A DNA stretch of 64,000 nt, taken from the NCBI GenBank assembly GCA_022419385.1, contig JAJUBI010000006.1:558001-622000 (forward strand), written 5' to 3'. Every line of letters begins with the position of its first letter. Position 1 is the first letter of the stretch. The notes beneath the pieces are model-generated. The model was given only the letters and a program-made list of their open reading frames with translations, did not search any database and was not told where the DNA came from. The translations under genes were made by a program, and so were the position numbers. This stretch comes from Paraconiothyrium sp. Pb-2020. Taxonomy: Eukaryota > Ascomycota > Dothideomycetes > Pleosporales > Didymosphaeriaceae. Shown here in pieces: positions 11,238 through 20,979 of this stretch.

Positions 11238-11906
11238 ATGGCGCCACACAATGGCTATGAACACCACCCTTCGAGCATCAAAAGCACGTCTCAAAGAGTG
11301 GCGTCGTCTTCCTCGGGATCAGGCGATGCCAGAACATCAGTAAGTGTCAAGTACAAGCGAGAGGTCAGAGCTACGGAATTGAGTCTTCCCGACATCGCAG
11401 ACTTGACTTGTACTCTGCTTTCCTTGCCTTGAGAAGTGACGGTGCTGACTATTACACAGACCAATGGAGATCATTCGTTCCATCAACACAACCCGTCGCA
11501 AAAAGGCAACACATATTCGAATGACCCCACACCTCGGCACATGTATCCAGTCATCATACACCAATCCCATCAGCGCTTTGAACAATCAGAGCAATGGGAG
11601 AAAGTTCCTCGGTCTTGGTCATACGCGAACCCAGACGCATACCGGCATGTGCAACATCCTGCGCTCAACGAATGTCCGCCTAGTTCATCCTCCAACCAGT
11701 ATGAGACTTCACAGGGACACAGCACTCGGGGAACAAGTAACCGACTGGTGCTCGCAGAACTCGAGAGACATAATCAACAGCATGCGCCGATGAATCTTGT
11801 GGACAGCTGGTCGAGTGCAAGCCAGAGGGAAGGGCCTTGGAATGGCGTAGGGTACGTGCGGTCTGTGGAGGACAAAAGTGGGAGGAAGAACGAGTGGTGG
11901 CGGTAG
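11238..11906 (+). CDS. Hypothetical hydrophilic protein, two exons
   Basis: Exon 1 (11238-11339, 34 codons) and exon 2 (11460-11906) are joined by a 120-nt intron. The intron starts GTAAGTGT and ends in a pyrimidine stretch with a CTGACT branch site and ACACAG. Both exons are in phase 0, and splicing gives a 182-residue protein. It is rich in His, Ser, Gln and Asn, with no membrane segment, signal peptide or known motif. The CT-rich leader ending GCGCCATGGCG supports the start. The exon fit is strong evidence of a real gene; the function is unknown. Confidence 0.6.
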
Positions 11907-12451
11907 TTTGTTCGGAATCTTTCGAATGGGAGAAGAGGTTACCATCGAGTTCGATCGGGAAGAATCTATCATTGGTACTTCTGGACAGAAGATGACCACG
12001 GATGTGTACGGGGTACTGGGTGGGAGCCGGAGAAGGTCATCTTGAAAGTCCCGAAACCATTCGGTAGCATTAGTTGACATTATAGCTTCGATATCCCTTC
12101 TCATCTTGTATTTGTTGTACGGAAGTGCTCTCGACTACGAAGTGTCGAAGTACGTGGTTCGCCGCACGGTTGCGGAGCGGCCCGTGGTCGACCTCGTAGT
12201 ACGAATACGAAAAACCAGCCTCGCGTTTTCGCATCGACACTCTTTGACGTCCATCGCGAATCAAACTCAAAGCCATAAATCAGTGGCATCTGCGTAGGCA
12301 ACAGCCATAACTTCATAGGTTGAGAAGCGTCTAAGACCGTATCCTCTCCTTTGCCACCCTTCGCTGCCTGCACGCTAAGCCAAACCAAGGAACCCCTTTC
12401 TGATTGGTCACCTGCTCATACCTCGATCGACCAACACCTTATATCTTGGAA
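11907..12451. other. Gene-free stretch upstream of the GIY-YIG gene
   Basis: Contains the 3' flank of the hypothetical gene and the promoter of the GIY-YIG gene. Open frames on the minus strand here are mutually overlapping and resemble nothing. No repeat or RNA gene seen. Confidence 0.5.
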
Positions 12452-13414
12452 ATGGCCACTGCTGAGGCATCTGTCACTGGAGTTTCTACTCCAACTATGA
12501 CCGCATCAGCACCAATGGAGGGAATACCAGAAACCTTATCACCAGCGCAACAAGAAGCCCAACACATCCTCCAACACCTGATCTCAAAGTTACAACATCC
12601 CCAATCCAAACACCACGCCCGATACGCCGCATGGATACAAAGAAACCCAAACCTCTCCTCCTTCTGCCTCACCACCGTCCGCCCGCACGTCTGGACCGCC
12701 CTCTCGCAAGGCCCCCACTACTCAACCATCAAAGCCATAGCCGGAGACTTCACCTGGCTCACCCGAGGCATCTACTTCAACATCGTAAAAGGCGACACCT
12801 CACGCATCTACATCGGCCAGTCCTCCAACCTCCGCCTGCGCATCTCCCAGCACCAAAAGTTCAGATACAGACGAGACAACCCGTCGTTGCATTACCACGC
12901 GCTGCATGCAAGCGACGACAATGCCTATGGTGTGCTCTGCGTGCTGCCGTCGAGTAACATGGGCGGACACAGGCTGCCGGGTATGGATAACGAAGGGTTG
13001 TTGCTGAATGTGCTGGAGATGTGGATGTGTCTTGTTTTCCGGTGTTTACCCAAGGAGACGCTGGAGGAGTGGCTTCCTCCTACTTTTTCTACAAGTTTAG
13101 GGCTTGGGGCGCTGAATATACAGTGTCCGTTGGAGAATTATGACGGTGCGAAGAGGGAGGTAGCGGATTTGAGTGCGGCAGAGGATGAGCTTGTGAGGGA
13201 GTGGGGGGAGATTAAGAGGAGGGAGTGGAGGGAGAAGGTGAAGAGGGAGTTGGATCTTGTGGAGAGAGAGAGGGAGATAGAAGTCGGCGTGGAAGGGAAG
13301 AAGGGGGGTCTAGCTGTAGTGGAGACAGCACCGCCTTGGATGTTTGCCGTCAGTGGGGCATTCGGTGGAGCGGCGATGATGTGGCTGTATATGAGTCGTG
13401 CTAGAGGGAGGTGA
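12452..13414 (+). CDS. GIY-YIG domain protein with C-terminal membrane anchor
   Basis: From the ATG at 12452 the protein has 320 residues; the frame is open upstream only to a TTG. After an Ala/Thr-rich start lies a GIY-YIG nuclease-like fold. It has GIY at about 106-108, YIG at 120-122 within SRIYIGQSSNLRLRISQHQ, the helix arginine and histidine just after, and a candidate catalytic glutamate in LLNVLEMWM (about 189). Downstream is an Arg/Glu-rich coiled-coil-like segment (about 240-285). The last 25 residues, PPWMFAVSGAFGGAAMMWLY, form a probable single transmembrane helix with a basic RARGR tail, as in tail-anchored proteins. The GIY-YIG family cuts DNA with one metal ion. All key residues appear present, but no target is known and a non-nuclease role is possible. 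Confidence 0.7.
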   Translation: MATAEASVTGVSTPTMTASAPMEGIPETLSPAQQEAQHILQHLISKLQHPQSKHHARYAAWIQRNPNLSSFCLTTVRPHVWTALSQGPHYSTIKAIAGDFTWLTRGIYFNIVKGDTSRIYIGQSSNLRLRISQHQKFRYRRDNPSLHYHALHASDDNAYGVLCVLPSSNMGGHRLPGMDNEGLLLNVLEMWMCLVFRCLPKETLEEWLPPTFSTSLGLGALNIQCPLENYDGAKREVADLSAAEDELVREWGEIKRREWREKVKRELDLVEREREIEVGVEGKKGGLAVVETAPPWMFAVSGAFGGAAMMWLYMSRARGR

Positions 13415-14076
13415 GGAAAGTGTGTTGGAAGCATGAACGGCCGTCAAGTCATCGCGAGACGGTGCTACGCTTGGGACCGCTGCAATATATCCATCGCAAA
13501 TCTGCGAAGCCAAAGTTGACCGCCTTTAAATCGAGTCTGCGGCTTTTGTTCCCTAGGAGGTTTGTTGTCTGACAAGGGCAATCGGTGCGGTATTGGTAAT
13601 GCTATTGATTGTTTCTTTGGCTATATTCCGCAGTTGAATCGCCACTTTACGATATTTACGAAGTCATGGAGGAGCAGAAAGAGAGTATAGGCAAAGGAGA
13701 TTGCTTCTTAGATACCTCAACCTAGGAGTGTACACGTCTGTTGGGTGGAGAGGAAACCCTGGAAAGTCTCTAGCGTGATTAGTATCTTAGCATTCATTGG
13801 CCTTTATCAGCCTGCTTAAATCTCGCCATACCGTATCGTGCTAGGATAAACGCTGTAATTTTGCTTGACAGCCACCTGACCGCTCATTCCTTACCTAGAA
13901 GCCTATAAGGGCAGATATGGGCACGAATGAGTTCGTATCTGATGGATCAGCGTTGGCCAAGTCTGGAATAGCGTAGGTGGTGACTTACTAAATACGAGCA
14001 TGTTGTACAATGCCAAATTTCAGCTGCGGGCGAAGGCGCGTACCTTCAAATTCATCCTGAAGGACGAGAATAATAG
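13415..14076. other. Gene-free stretch
   Basis: About 660 bp between the GIY-YIG and CorA-like genes; AT-richer in the middle. No coding frame, RNA or repeat recognised. Confidence 0.5.
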
Positions 14077-15635
14077 ATGCGTAGGCTACCATACCTCGCA
14101 AATGATTCTTTCACAACTATGACACTTGAATCGCCTTACCACCAATGGATTAAGTCGCTCGTCGCTGCCGGCTATGGCAACCTGCGAGTGCTCGAGGCAA
14201 GCCTGATGCACAATTCCGAACATGTGGACGCGACTTGCACGGTCCTCACCTTGACCAAGGACGGAACTCTGGAGGAGAATCGACCCGCGAATGATGAAGA
14301 TTTTGCTCCACTATCAAAGCACAAATCTAATCGCGCTTTCGTTATCGAAGGTCTGTCAAAAGATATGGTCGAGAAGGCTGGGTCTGCCTTCGATATCGAG
14401 CCCGAATTCTTCGGGTGCCATCTCCGCGCGACCGCATGGGAGTATTACGATGGCAGATCAAACGCAATACCATTGCCTTCGATCCGGAAACAGTCGAACT
14501 TCTGGACTTTGGAATACTGGGAATGTGTCCAGTTGAAGGGGAGGCACCGCCTGGGCCGCGCAAGGCTGAGACCACATGAGCCGATCTTCCGAAGGATGTT
14601 CATAAGTAGTCCATGCGGACATGGAGATAGGTCATGCACAGTCGCTCTTGTCAATCGGTTTGTCTCTTACTGGGAACGTGATGCCGTTGAAGGCTGTTCC
14701 AATCGTGAGTGCTACGATCGTTTGGTATCCGGGCACTAACCTCCCATAAAGGCGTTGTCTTAATCGACAGTCCTCTACCCAAGCTTATTGGATTTGCGTA
14801 CGATGACTCTGAGGGCTCTCAGATGACTTTTGCGACATGGGAGCCGTATCAAGGCGGCCCACTAGACTTCGCCAATCTTACAACGAGGAAAGCCTTCCTC
14901 CAAATGAACCCAAAAGTCTCGAACGGGCATCAAGAAACTGTTAAAGAAATGTTGATTAGTCGATTGAATTCCCCGGCACTCGTGTTGCCTAAGCCTGATG
15001 GTACTTCTACCACGGCGGCTATCTTGAAGCGAATCGTGCTCTCAAACTGGGCACTCACCCTACGTTTCTTAAGGCGCGACTTCGACTCTGTCAATCTGAG
15101 CGACTTGAAAAACGAGAGTGTAGATACTTCTCACTTGGAACGTACTCTTCAAAACCTGGGCTCGTGCCGCAATATCCTAGAGAGATGTTCTGTCATAACA
15201 CGTCGAAATCTTGCCCAATTCAAAATTGCTCCTGGGGAAGGTGCTTCACAGACTACCCAGGATGCAAACACAACTTGTGACCTACTACGTCTAGATTGGC
15301 TGTTCATTTATGACGAAATCCAACACTGCATCAACGAAACTGACCAATTTACTAACATTCGTCTTGCTGGTTATTCTGTGGTCGACAGTAAACGGACTGC
15401 TACGCTATCCTACTCATCACATCAGATCAGCAAACTAGGCCAGCTCCTTATCCTTTTCTTCACACCAGCCGCATTCGCTTACGGTGTGCTCAGCATGGGC
15501 GGAGATTTCTTGCCTGGCAACAAAAAGTTCTGGATTTTCTGGGCCGTGGCTGTTCCCCTATCGACGATAACCAACATGATATTTTACTTATGGAAAAACC
15601 ATACTTATCGCTCTCACGAAATGGCGGTGGTATAG
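14077..15635 (+). CDS. CorA-like membrane protein (Mg2+ transporter-like), two exons
   Basis: Exons 14077-14704 and 14752-15635 flank a 47-nt intron with GTGAGT, a CACTAAC branch site and AAAG. Splicing joins frame through CSN-RVVLIDSP and gives 503 residues; an alternative ATG is at 14119. The N-terminal two thirds form a large soluble domain. The end has two close membrane helices (LGQLLILFFTPAAFAYGVLSM and KFWIFWAVAVPLSTITNMIFY), the CorA topology. The GMN selectivity signature at the end of helix 1 is absent; the position reads LSMGG. This is typical of the divergent fungal CorA-like family whose transport activity is unproven. A second member lies at 49168-51248. Confidence 0.7.
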
Positions 15636-15955
15636 ATATCCAAGCATGTCCAGTATAATATGCTTACAAACTATTCACAATCAGCTCCGTGCAGTGGCTG
15701 ATAGCGATTTTCTATGTACGTTCAAAGTTTGCCCACGAATAGTAATGCAATCCTTTATTTTAAGGCGTGCGCCTTGGGTTTGCCCCTTTCCCTTTTGGCC
15801 CTTTCCGCGTCTCCAGAATTTCATGTGCTCTACATATGTACGATCGCATCAGCGTTGCGTACTTTTCCACATCACAGCGGTAAACGAGATGTGCGTCTTG
15901 GAACCAAAAAACCAGTTTTTCGAGATCTGCACGATATACAACGCTCTTGTGATTG

Positions 15956-16054
15956 TTGATAGTATACACAATAGCTGACAGTCCACATGATAGTTGATAG
16001 ACCACACAACAGGTAATATTCTAAAACAGTACTTGATAGTCTACACAATAGCTG
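15956..16054 (+). repeat. Degenerate tandem repeat, about 38-bp period, three copies
   Basis: TTGATAG recurs at 15956, 15994 and 16033, followed each time by an ACACAA(T/C)AG core, with spacings of 38 and 39 bp. Outside the cores the units have diverged. It sits upstream of the small gene at 16202. Seen directly; function unknown. Confidence 0.6.
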
Positions 16055-16125
16055 GTAAGCACACAAGACCAAGTCAGCAGTACCTCCAAACGCAGGTTCC
16101 CACGCAAACAGCATACAGAACTAGC

Positions 16126-16133
16126 TATATAAA
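16126..16133 (+). promoter_or_regulatory. TATA box of the gene at 16202
   Basis: TATATAAA lies 69 bp before the start codon at 16202, at a spacing usual for a fungal TATA promoter with a short leader. The leader between them is rich in C and A. Confidence 0.5.
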
Positions 16134-16201
16134 CCGCAGGACACCATCAATGGTACTTCTAACTCCCACCTCCCCAAATCACAACCCCATCATCATCCAA
16201 A

Positions 16202-16642
16202 ATGTCATCCAGCAACCGTGACAACAGCGACATCAAACCTAACCAGCCCTCTAACAAGACCAACCAGTCCTCCAAGCCTCCCAAAACCCCAACAACCAAA
16301 GACATCACAAACAGAGAGTACTTCTCCGCCGGCGGCACTCACGAACATTCTGACGACTTCGAAGATTTCGACACCGAACAGCCCTCCACACCAAAGACCT
16401 CGCCCAAACACGTACGAAGTAACTCCGCTGCGTCCCTCGTCAATATCTCCAATACAAAGGAGGAGACGCCGAGTCCTACGGCGAGCGAAATCTTACTCAA
16501 CGCAGATATCCGGGATGTAGCTGCTTTGAGCGAGGTTAATCTACGGGCGAGGGAGGAGGGTAAGAGTAGTGAGGAGAGGAAGAGGTTGTTGGTGGAGATG
16601 CAGGAGGAGAGGGTTATGGAAAGGGAGGGGGTGAATAAGTGA
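16202..16642 (+). CDS. Hypothetical small hydrophilic protein
   Basis: A 146-residue single-exon frame. The first 45 residues are rich in Ser, Asn, Lys and Pro. An acidic block (SDDFEDFDTE) follows, then Ser/Thr-Pro sites and a charged, probably helical C-terminus rich in Glu and Arg. No signal peptide, membrane helix or known domain is visible. A TATA box at 16126 and an AAAATG start context support expression. The protein looks intrinsically disordered and could be phosphorylated at its SP/TP sites, but this is inference. Confidence 0.55.
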   Translation: MSSSNRDNSDIKPNQPSNKTNQSSKPPKTPTTKDITNREYFSAGGTHEHSDDFEDFDTEQPSTPKTSPKHVRSNSAASLVNISNTKEETPSPTASEILLNADIRDVAALSEVNLRAREEGKSSEERKRLLVEMQEERVMEREGVNK

Positions 16643-17073
16643 GTGGGCTATTAGAGGGGAAGATGGGGATGGATGCGTGTAGATAAGATCGAATTCAACA
16701 TCAAGATCTTGTCTTAGGAGTACGCTAGCCACAGTCTTCGCGAGGGGTCGTGTCTGGTGATTGGCCAGAACTTCCATTGCTTCCTCGTAATCGCCAAGTC
16801 GTTGAAATGTATCCCTACATTGATCTTGATAGGATTTCAAGCAGGCATATAAGCGGGAGCCCACAGTGAGCGGCGTACGTCTCGTCAAGAGAGAGCATGT
16901 CAACCCGAACTTGCCGCACGACGTCTCACTGGTGAGCATGGGGTTGCAGGACACTAGACTAGCTTATCACAATACCATTCTATGACCCTTTTCGTAGCAC
17001 GCTGTGTGACCAAAGTGAACCAAGGCTGACAGACGACGGCATGTCTGTATGAGAAAGCAAACCGGGCTTGGAA

Positions 17074-17582
17074 TCAACCTCGAGTCCAGCCACGCCGTCT
17101 TACAATCCCTCCATCTCCGATAGTCTTGCACCCTGTGTCTTGCAAGCAAAAAGGTATTGATGTAGAACCTAGGTGAAGACGAGCGAACGTGTCTGGCCCA
17201 CGTGGACGTTTCGGCTTTCTTGGCTTGCCTGTCCCTGGACGTTTCGAGCGAGAAGTTGTTTTCGGCTTCGCTGTATGGTGACCTTGATTGATTCGCTGTT
17301 CTTCTATTGTGAGGTCCGACTCATATTCTTCTTTGTCGGTTTGCTCCTCAGCGTAAGGGTCATCCTCGAAGATAGTTACAGTTAAGGATCTAGTGTCTTG
17401 TTGTAATTATCGTCAGCATTAGTGTCTTGATGATCAACGTAACTCCGACTAGGTTTTGTGACGCGATTTGAGCGACGAGGACCAGTAGACTTGGCAAACG
17501 GCGGTCTCAGCTGTAGCTCCCAAGGCTCTCCGTTCCAGATTGTTCTCAGCAGGGCGACTGCGTCTTCTTGGCGATTGTCCAT
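17074..17582 (-). pseudogene. Unrecognised broken coding region
   Basis: From the ATG at 17582 one frame reads through AVALLRTIWNGEPWELQL and GPRRSNRVTKPSRSYVD before a TAA at 17382. A second frame then reads TVTIFEDDPYAEEQ, an acidic stretch, and a Lys/Arg/Pro-rich stretch (KRPGTGKPRKPKRPRGPDTF) to a TGA at 17074. One missing base near 17385-17395 would join them. The RRSNRVTKPS-type motif recalls the linker before reverse transcriptase in Ty1/copia polyproteins, but no polymerase follows, so this is weak. A further coding-looking frame (LGDYEEAMEVLANHQTRPLAK) lies downstream at about 16690-16954 on the same strand and may be another exon. Either a decayed element or a gene with bad base calls. 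Confidence 0.3.
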
Positions 17583-19133
17583 ACATAAAGTCCAGGCCAA
17601 ACCTCTTACGAGAGGGAAGAGGAGCTCCTTTAACTAGCAGTCTTAGAATAGCAGCTATCTAAGCTCTAGTAATGCTACCTGGGCGTGGTCTCTCCCTACA
17701 AATTTGTGGCGGATAGCGAATTCTAACTCCCACAATATCCGCCTAACGTCATAATTAATTGCCTTAACGTAGACTATTATATGTATAATTCGTCTCGCGT
17801 CCTCTTGAAAGACGTCGTAGAGTCGCTTAGATGCCTAGATGGCTCTAAAGAGTGCTAAAAGGTCTAGAAGGGTTTAGAGGATAATTGAGAGAATTGCAGT
17901 AGGAAGGCCTAGGAGTTGAGGAGCGTTTGAACGGTTGGATATGAGAGGAAGGCCTGTCAACTGAGGAGCGTTGGAACGATTGAATTTGAGACCTTAACAA
18001 CCCATCTTGAAACATCCTTCAAGTCCCCACGCTCTAACAACCTACCAGATCAATACATGAGCCTCTCATACCTCCCTCTGAGTCCCTCATCTGGCTTTGG
18101 ATCTGCCAAGTCTTGGGTCTCCGGAATCATGCATCCAGGACATTGTCATGTGATCCTGGACCTTGGTTCTCCCGGCACCCGGCGCTGGAAACAGAATACA
18201 GAAACGGCAATGCGACGTCGTTGCGCTGTCGATCCAACCAATTCTCAGTGTGGATTAAGTTTCTGTTTCCTATCAGTGAGCTTCATAGGCGAGGAAGCAA
18301 TGCAGAAAAGTGGTGTTTTCACAAACCAAAAACCAAATTTGCAAAATCGACATCCGGTATTCGAATTTTGTCGGGTCTGAACATTTGAGTTCTATGTTAA
18401 GGTTTGCAGGAATTCCGTGGCTGTTCTCGCAAGTCTGATTTATACCTTTAGGATCGTGCGATACAAACTTGCGAATTTGCGTCCAAGGTTGTCGTGTTTG
18501 AAAGTCGTAAATCGAAACCCATCTTCCATTCCTCGTCCCTTGCAGGATGTTGATGGAGCGAGATTCAGCCGGCTAAGGGCGCTTGTTACTGATCTCCTCT
18601 GCCACACGTCAACCCGCTTTTATTCGCCTTCTATCTACGGAGAAGTATACACCATCTCTTCACAAGACTAGCAGGGACCGCAAGACTTGAAATATCCGCA
18701 AGAATGGCGGCAGCAACAAGACCAACAGTGAGCGCGATAGAGGGATAGAGGGACGTCAGGTTTGATGGGTGTAAGATGATGAGGCTCACGGGTGCGGGAT
18801 GGAATGATGAACTCGGTCTTCATTATCCATTTAGAAGATGGTATCATACTTTGAAGACACTTTTGTTATTCTTACATGCCATTTCCATCGCCTGTACTTG
18901 ATGTTATTTCAGTTGACTTCAACCTCTTGGTTCTTGAGGATTGCAAATGACGTGCTGGTTCTCACGTCTGCTGTGCACCGTTTGGCGTTGAAGCATCTTC
19001 TGATCATGTTTGGTTGTCATTTACGTCTGAAATTGCCAGCTTGATATTTGGATCGGAGGCGGCATTTCTATAGCGGACTCGTGCTCTCGCTGTTTTTCTC
19101 ATACACCGCGTGTTGCATGCTTCCGCGACACCT
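17583..19133. other. Gene-poor, partly AT-rich stretch
   Basis: No convincing gene. The part at 17620-17900 is rich in CTA and TA steps and looks like old repeat-derived sequence. A 45-bp tandem repeat follows at 17902. From 18000 on, short open frames overlap without family resemblance. Confidence 0.5.
17902..17991 (+). repeat. Two-copy tandem repeat, 45-bp unit
   Basis: GGAAGGCCT at 17902 and 17947 starts two head-to-tail 45-bp units that share TGAGGAGCGTT(T/G)GAACG(G/A)TTG and end in TGAGA. About ten positions differ, so the duplication is old. It borders the AT-rich stretch. Confidence 0.75.
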
Positions 19134-20021
19134 TCATGTGTTCATCGATATACTTGCGGAGAAGTCTTTTCCGAAGTGACCCACGTTGTTGACCTTGTCT
19201 CCACCAGCGTCTTCATCTTCTTGGATAAGCCTCTTCGCATCAAGAAGCGCCGGACTGAAGGTAATATTCTTCTCGGCCAGCGTTTTAATTTCTTCGTATT
19301 GTTCCAGAGATTGTTGGGCAAACAATGAGATCGATGTCAAAGGATTGATAACCCTGACCCACCCACTTCGCGCACACAGCTCAAATCGTTGACTTAGCAG
19401 CTCCTTTGCGTCCGAACGAATGGGTAAACTATCATAGGTTATGACCACAATGAGTCGCTTGATTTGAAACGCGCTTCGATTGTCCCGTAAGCTCTACAGT
19501 ATACGCCGCGCTTGATGAACCCGATCGTATAGATCTAGCTCGATCGTGAGCAGGCGGACGTATTTCGAAGGCGGCATAGAGACTTCCAGCCAGGTGTCGA
19601 TAGCGAACTGGTGCTCACTATAGATGGTTTGCTCGGCTAGTATCTTGAACTCCGGCGTGCAGCGTGCGAACTGAATGATACGGCGCGATATCATTTCCAT
19701 GTCGTGCCATCGGAGAAGATACTTGTGAGAGCAAGGCGACGCTGCCAATGCAGAACCCGTCACAAAGCTGAAGATGCGCAGCTTCAATTCGGCGGGTAGT
19801 TTGTTCCAGTCACGGGCGAAGGCTCCAGTGAGAGGTGGTAGTCGGGAAGGAGTTGCGTTTGTTTGCCACCACTTTGCGCTCTCTCTTTTGAGCTTCCAAA
19901 CATGGGCGCAGTCCAGCTCCATGGGTACAGAGCCATGCTGAACGCAGAAGTAACCCAGCGGTTCCAACGGCGGTGGTGCCTCCTGTCTTGTAGTCTCCTT
20001 CATTACCCTTTTGGGAGTCAT
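19134..20021 (-). pseudogene. F-box-like protein gene with one in-frame TAG
   Basis: One continuous frame from the ATG at 20021 to the stop at 19134 (295 codons) is interrupted only by a TAG at 19494-19496 (codon 176). Coding sequence clearly continues on both sides in the same frame: YDRVHQARRIL, stop, then SLRDNRSAFQIKRLIVVITY. The N-terminal half has an F-box-like core, WNKLPAELKLRIFSFVTG. The C-terminal half (AEKNITFSPALLDAKRLIQEDE) matches the usual ending of Dothideomycete proteins of this kind. No intron of sensible length removes the TAG. CAG to TAG is a single C-to-T change of the RIP type, but base-call error or a real nonsense allele fit as well. If read literally, a 175-residue truncated protein results. 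Confidence 0.65.
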
Positions 20022-20690
20022 TTTGGGTTGAGCGGTTGGATGGAGAGTGTGGATAGGGAATGGAGCCGCGATCAGGTATGAAGTGGAGCTCTTATTAGGG
20101 AACAAGAACCGGAGCAGAAGGTAAGGGACGCCGCACAAGCCACGCTACAATGAAAAAGCACGTGCTGCAAGTGAGTGAAAGTAAGAGAAATTGACGGGCG
20201 CTGACGAAAGCCTGTTCAACTGATCGAAACCGAGCTGCAGTTTGCAAGCGGCTTCTCATGGATCGGTATTGAGGGTAGAAGCTTATGTGGGCCAAATAAA
20301 GGAAGGAGAACCTGGAGGCAACGGTATAAATAACTAACAGCCACAACCACCAGAAGAGTCTTAAAGCACCAGCGGTTTCGAAGCTACCTGCTACTCATCA
20401 GCATATTGCAAGAAATACCCTGCATAAAGCCACCAAGATGGCCGTTACTTTGACCCCGGAAACGACTGCCTTCACCTCGCTACATGAGGTGTTCTCACCT
20501 TCATAGCTCCACCCGCGGTCACCTCATCAACCTCACCACCCCATACTCAGCTCGCACACAACCTTTTACCAGCTGTTTCATGCTAACCGTGTCATTTACT
20601 GCCAAATCCCCCTCCTATATATACCAGAAAACCCAGAAAACCCCATCCAAAACCACTTAGCACTCGTCTCGCGACACCACTTCGCACGCA
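20022..20690. other. Gene-free stretch
   Basis: Upstream flank of the F-box gene and lead-in to the tRNA-like element. A TATATATA-like run sits near 20613. No coding region recognised. Confidence 0.5.
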
Positions 20691-20745
20691 GAGTCCGTTA
20701 AGCAGGTAGCAGGTAGTCCCGGAGTTCGATCCTCCGCCCGGACTC
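20691..20745 (+). other. tRNA-like relic lacking the anticodon arm
   Basis: GAGTCCG at 20691 pairs perfectly with CGGACTC at 20739-20745, as an acceptor stem would. Between them are an A-box-like TTAAGCAGGTAGCAGG and a good T arm, CGGAG-TTCGATC-CTCCG, with the B-box core GTTCGATCC. Only 55 nt separate the ends, against 72 or more in a tRNA. The anticodon stem is missing, and two extra bases lie between T arm and acceptor strand. It is best read as a deleted tRNA copy or tRNA-derived fragment. Chance is unlikely given stem plus T arm, but amino-acid identity cannot be told. Confidence 0.45.
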
Positions 20746-20979
20746 AAAACGGCCCTTCAAAGCCATTAAATCCTAGACGGTTGCGTCGCGACTTGATAAA
20801 GCTCGGCGTAAGGGGGAAAATCTTGTGAGCGCGGAACCCGGCGCGATTAGTACAAAAAATGGTAACATTTCTAGAGGGGTCGCTCCCGGCTCTAGTTTTT
20901 GCCTTTTTTTTCTTCTTTGCTTCTTTTCGGAAGGGGAGGGGGTGGATGTGGTTGAGGGCGAGTGTAAACATCGTTGGCA

